From Pigoraptor vietnamica (Eukaryota > Opisthokonta > Filasterea), in assembly GCA_943704525.1 (NCBI GenBank), contig CALSCQ010002219.1:1-36100 (forward strand): a stretch of DNA of 36,100 nucleotides, given 5' to 3'. The translations under genes were made by a program, and so were the position numbers. Below are positions 24,681-36,100 of this stretch, in pieces (the stretch's first letter is position 1; each line of letters begins with the position of its first letter). The notes beneath the pieces are model-generated. The model had not been told where the DNA came from. It did not search any database and saw nothing but the letters and a program-made list of their open reading frames with translations.

Positions 24681-24690
24681 NNNNNNNNNN

Positions 24691-24745
<55 letters not shown>
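24681..24745. other. Assembly gap (10 N) followed by poly-A
   Basis: Ten N at 24681-24690 followed by 55 A. The left and right parts are separate contigs; true distance and sequence between them are unknown. Confidence 0.97.
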
Positions 24746-24751
<6 letters not shown>

Positions 24752-24761
24752 CTTTATTCGA

Positions 24762-25896
24762 ATGCACCGTCTCAACATGGCACACGTAGTCCGTGCCGTG
24801 GCCCGCAGAGTGGTTTCGGTGGCTGTGCGGCGCCCGCTTGCTCTACCGCGCAGTCGCCTGCCAACTGTTCCGCTGCTGCTCGCCGTGTGCACGATTCGCC
24901 ATTTGCCGCACAATTCAAGAAGAGGGACCCACAGCCATGCGGACGCCCGCCGGTGCTGGCACTGCCGCGAAGCACTCGTTGGCACCAATGCGAACTTTTC
25001 GTGCCATCACTGTGGGCGAATCCAACCTCCGCGAGATGATGTCAATTTCTTTGACTTGTTTGGGCTGTGAGTAACCTGATTTGTGATGCCTGGTCCGAGC
25101 ATCTTTCTATGCAATGCTCACCTTCGTGTGGACGTGCTCTATTGCAGCCCGCCGCGGTTTGAAGTGGACGAAAAGCGGCTTGAGAAGTTGTTCAAGGACC
25201 TTCAATGGAAGCTGCACCCGGACAAGCACACCATGGCAACACTGGTGCGCGGGGCCGTGCGACTTGACTTTCATTCGCCCACTGCGCCAGTGGATGCGCA
25301 GAGTTGTGTTGCCGACGTCTCTTCACTTGCAGGAGGAGCGCACTTTTTCGGCTCTGCAATCGTCTCGCGTGAACGAAGCATTCAAGACTCTGCAGTCGCC
25401 CCTTCTCCGCGGACTGTACATGGTGGGAGGACCCAATGGTTTGTGCGCAGGTCCGTCGTTTCGTTAGCTATGCATGCTCAGCGTGGATGCTCAATGTCGT
25501 TGAATACGTCTCTGCGCCGTCCAGTTGAAGTTGAATGGAATCACTATAGAGGAGCGTGCGGAGAGAAGTGCGAGCGACCCCGCTTTTCTCATGGATGTAA
25601 TGGAAGTGAGTGAGCGGCTGTCGGAAGCGGAAACGGACGAACAGGTGCGCGAGATCAAGGACGAGAATAATGGTGAGTGGCTGAACGTGCAGCGAGTTTG
25701 CCGCTTGTCTTCCGCCTCACATACGTTTTTTGCTTCAGCCAAACTATCCGCGACGCACGAGGCCATACGGAAGGCCTTTGATGCAAAAGACCTCGCGGCG
25801 GCGAAAGAGCAGGTTGCACGCTACCAGTTTTACGAGAACATTGCGACGGCCGTGCGCAACTGGGTGCGGGGGCAGCCGTTGCAGGTGCATCACTAA
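24762..25896 (+). CDS. HSCB: HSCB, mitochondrial iron-sulfur co-chaperone
   Basis: Five exons: 24762-25066, 25148-25244, 25333-25422, 25525-25672, 25739-25896; 265 residues. HSCB delivers the ISCU scaffold with its nascent Fe-S cluster to a mitochondrial Hsp70. The first 60 residues are Arg-rich and lack acidic residues until late, as expected for a mitochondrial presequence; ATGs at codons 1 and 6 are possible. A rubredoxin-like zinc knuckle has Cys65-x2-Cys68 and Cys81-x2-Cys84, as in animal HSCB. The J-domain spans about 95-165 with the Hsp70-stimulating HPD at 125-127 and SRVNEAFKTLQSPLLRGLYML. The C-terminal three-helix ISCU-binding domain has FLMDVMEVSERLSEAETDEQ and ends VRNWVRGQPLQVHH. 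The start lies 16 bases after the poly-A at the contig edge, so the promoter is missing from the window. Confidence 0.95.
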
Positions 25897-26509
25897 AGCT
25901 TTATGCAGCCATCTACGCACCACCAACGCACTCACAAGCATGATCCTTGAGACATGCAGCGCGCGCTTAACTTGACTCTACACCCTCACCAAAGTCCTCA
26001 ACCGCGTTGATCAGCCGATAACCTCACTGAGGTACCGACTAACTTTGAGAAGTTTCACTGTTGGCCGACTTTTCTTGCGTCAAGTATGAAAAGTGACGCA
26101 TCGGCCAGAAGAGAGGGGGGTGCGTTGCGAGCGGCCTAAGGGCTCTAAGCTTGGAGCGAGGTGTAACAGGCGCGTTACGATTAGCGCATTCTCGGCAATT
26201 TCGTTGCGGGGTACCTCAAGAAGAGGAATTTTGAAACAATTTTTGCGCTAATAATTCCCATTTAGAATGCAAAATGTATGAAAATCGGCGCCGGTAATAA
26301 AATTGTGGGCCTTACTAGCAGGAGCGACTGTCAACTGCGATTTCAAAAAGTGAAACGTTGGTTTTGACGACCTCACACTCGTCTCTCTCTCGTCTGCACG
26401 CACGCACCCCTCCCTCGTTGTCGAGGCAGAAGACGCCCGCTCTTACTCTGCAGCATCTCTTATTTTGACGGACAGTGTGCGGGGTGCGTGTCCCTGCGCC
26501 CACACGAGA
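25897..26509. other. Spacer HSCB / UNC119 with structured element
   Basis: No protein is seen. Much of it is occupied by an inverted-repeat-bounded block (26028-26218) described separately; 26220-26310 is AT-rich (ttttgcgctaataattccc, ggtaataaaattg). The UNC119 promoter should lie at the right end. Confidence 0.5.
26028..26218. repeat. Inverted-repeat block with interleaved hairpin arms
   Basis: TGAGGTACC at 26028-26036 is the exact inverse complement of GGTACCTCA at 26210-26218. Inside lies 26062-26107 with three nested or crossing complementary pairs: TGGCCGA (26062-26068) with TCGGCCA (26101-26107), CTTTTC (26069-26074) with GAAAAG (26088-26093), and TGCGTCA (26076-26082) with TGACGCA (26094-26100). 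A further small hairpin, GTAAC and GTTAC, lies at 26163-26178. It could be a short transposon relic or a structured RNA. Confidence 0.6.
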
Positions 26510-28063
26510 ATGAGCAGCGCACTCAAGCGCATGTCGGCCAGCGGCGCCAGTCCCGCAAAGCCGCCGGCGTCGTCGTCGGCGGCGTCGTCGACGGCCGCAT
26601 CTGCAGCGGAGCCGAAGCGGAGGCCCAGCGAGTCGAAGCTGCCGACTGAAGCCGCCGCATCCCCGCGCCGTCCGAGCGTAACGGAGAGTGACAAGAAGGG
26701 CAGCTCGTCGGCGACTCCCTCAAAGCCGTCGTCTTTGTCTGCGTCGAAGGACAGCCGGCCGACGTCGGCCGTTTCCTCGTCGAGCCGTCCGTCGTCTTCG
26801 GTGGATTCGCCCAAGCGGCGGCCCAGCGAGGGATCGGAGAAGAAGGACGAGCCCAAGACAGAGGGAAAGAGCGGCGGCCTCGGCCGGTTCCTCTCGAAGC
26901 AGGCCAAGGCCGACAAGGGCGGCAAGGCGTCGGTTGCAGAGACGAACGAGGATGAGCTGCTGGAGCGGGGAGAGGACATCACGCCGGAGGATGTGCTCGG
27001 GCTCACGAAGCCCACCAGGGGTGAGTGTGCAGCCGAGAAAGGTGCATGCAGCACTGCGACGCATGCATGCGGGCGCATCGTTCTTATAATGCTACCAGTG
27101 CGGTCGTACTGTTGGTGTGGGTAGAAGCCGGCCAAAGACTTGTCGAGACACTTGGTTGTCTTGCCCGAACTCACGTCCGCGTCTGCACGGCCGCCAGGGT
27201 ACCTCTGCAAGCCGAACATGAACGTGTACGGCATTGACTTTGTCGAGTTCAAAATTCGCGACCTCGACCGCGACGCCGTGCTCTTCCACGTGAAGAAGCC
27301 CGCCGGCACGCCGCCGTATGAGCCCGTGGACGAGCACGACAACACGGGCCGCTTTGTGCGGTACAACTTCAGCCCCAGCTTTCTTCGCCTGCAGAATGTC
27401 GGCACAACGTGAGTGGCCGGCGTGGCGGTGTTTTCAGGCCGTGTGCGAGATTCACTGGCGCGTTGATCTAGCCGGCTTGGTCCCTGTTTGGCCGACGTGT
27501 GTGAACCAAATGGCCTCGGGTTACTTGTACCGCCAAACCATTCTGTGTCGATATTGGCATTGTCGTTTCTCCACTTTGTCTTGTCGCGCGTCCTTTCGCG
27601 TCTTTCTCACTCGAACAACCGCCCCATCACCCGCGCAGCGTCGTCTGGGCCGTTGGCTCGAAGCCCATTACGCGCTTCCGGATGATCGAGCGCCACTACT
27701 TCCGCGATCGCCTCCTCAAGTCGTTTGACTTCGACTTTGGCTTCTGCATCCCCAACAGCACAAACTCGTGCGAGCACATTTACACGCTTCCCGAGCTCTC
27801 GGACAAAGAGAGTACGTGGCGCCTTGTGCGCTGCCCTGCTCCTCGACTCAGATGTTTCGGCTCCCGACGTAGCTTGTGCCTTCCACACGCCATCTTTTTC
27901 TGTGCCAAACTCTTTCCGTTGTTACTCACGCGTTTCGTGCTCCCTTCGGCCCGCAGTGAAGGAGATGATCGAGCACCCGTACGAAACGCGCTCTGACAGC
28001 TTTTACTTTGTCGACGGCCGTCTCATCATGCACAACAAGGCCGATTACGCCTACAACAACTGA
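26510..28063 (+). CDS. UNC119: UNC119 lipid-cargo carrier with disordered N-terminus
   Basis: Four exons: 26510-27020, 27198-27408, 27639-27811, 27957-28063; 333 residues. UNC119 extracts N-myristoylated proteins from membranes and releases them in the cilium under ARL3 control. The C-terminal half (about 170-333) is the immunoglobulin-like PDE6-delta/UNC119 fold: [108 protein letters not shown] and [11 protein letters not shown] at the very end. All these are near-identical to animal UNC119. The first 150 residues are Ser/Ala/Pro/Lys-rich and disordered, with three RRPS sites (residues 37-40, 54-57 and about 103-106) of protein-kinase-A type. The start is the first ATG in frame (cgagaATGagc). 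It converges on the PHD gene with 275 bases between stops. Confidence 0.93.
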
Positions 28064-28338
28064 GTTGGCTCTCGCGTTTCGTTCGTCGTCGTCATCCGCA
28101 GAGCGCTGCGCGTGCGTTTGTCCGTTTGTATGTGCCGCCGCGTCTTTCCTTGCTTGGTTTGCTGCGTGCGTATGCTGCCGCCTGCTGCGTTATGCGTGCC
28201 TTGTGCCGGTTCCGTCGGCGTTGCTGTCGTCTTTGGTCCGACGCACAGAATGAAGACTACGGCGCAAGTGAGACTGCTCTCGCAAAGGGGCATGGACTCA
28301 TCTAGTGTTCATTTGCGAGGGCCACGGACGCACACGGG

Positions 28339-36100
<7,762 letters not shown>

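Noticed and set aside
28064-28338. A gene between the UNC119 and PHD stops
   Set aside because: The 275 bases hold only short frames without family features; they are taken as convergent 3' flanks.

Overview
The window is nuclear DNA of a unicellular eukaryote, probably flagellated. Every gene longer than a few hundred bases is split by short GT-AG introns. I resolved 53 introns in 12 genes by joining reading frames, and nearly all fit conserved protein families across the junctions. Pointers to a flagellate are a CatSper-type ion channel and an UNC119 ciliary cargo carrier. A bacterial/fungal-style phytochrome argues against an animal, while the beta-TrCP, WBP4, HSCB, UNC119, AMMECR1 and NIT2 proteins look animal-like. 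The lineage cannot be fixed from the sequence alone. The window is two contigs joined by a run of 10 N (24681-24690); both start with about 50 A, and the right end is a (GA)n satellite, so the breaks lie at simple sequence.

Layout, left to right. 146-1419: tandem paralogues of an unrecognised small protein, each preceded by an A-tract. 2126-3715 (+): PH-domain/coiled-coil protein. 5305-3816 (-): secreted, membrane-anchored EndA-type nuclease. 5825-8076 (+): NIT2 omega-amidase. 9308-8274 (-): AMMECR1. 9309-10534: no confident gene. 10535-13839 (+): CatSper-like channel. 17326-13982 (-): phytochrome with a degenerate kinase and receiver. 18710-19949 (+): WBP4-like splicing factor whose start codon is split by an intron. 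20159-21224 (+): MED28-like coiled-coil protein. 24054-21779 (-): beta-TrCP F-box/WD40 protein. After the gap, 24762-25896 (+): HSCB; 26510-28063 (+): UNC119; 35262-28339 (-): a 2178-residue double-PHD chromatin protein with AT-hooks and a duplicated Cys/His motif. 35263-36100: purine-rich tandem array.

There is no operon logic; genes are packed head-to-head or tail-to-tail with 0.1-1.4 kb spacers. Functional themes are flagellar calcium entry and ciliary trafficking (CatSper, UNC119), light sensing (phytochrome), mitochondrial metabolism (NIT2, HSCB), transcription/chromatin/splicing (MED28-like, PHD protein, WBP4) and ubiquitin ligation (beta-TrCP). Long (GT)n/(CA)n runs sit in introns and spacers, several directly at a 5' splice site.

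The most unusual items are the phytochrome that keeps its chromophore pocket but has lost the key kinase and receiver residues, the duplicated C-x8-C-x-C motif in the PHD protein, a 46-nt intergenic element with three interleaved complementary pairs, the WBP4 start codon created only by splicing, and the membrane-tethered EndA nuclease. Gene models were built by eye without alignment tools.
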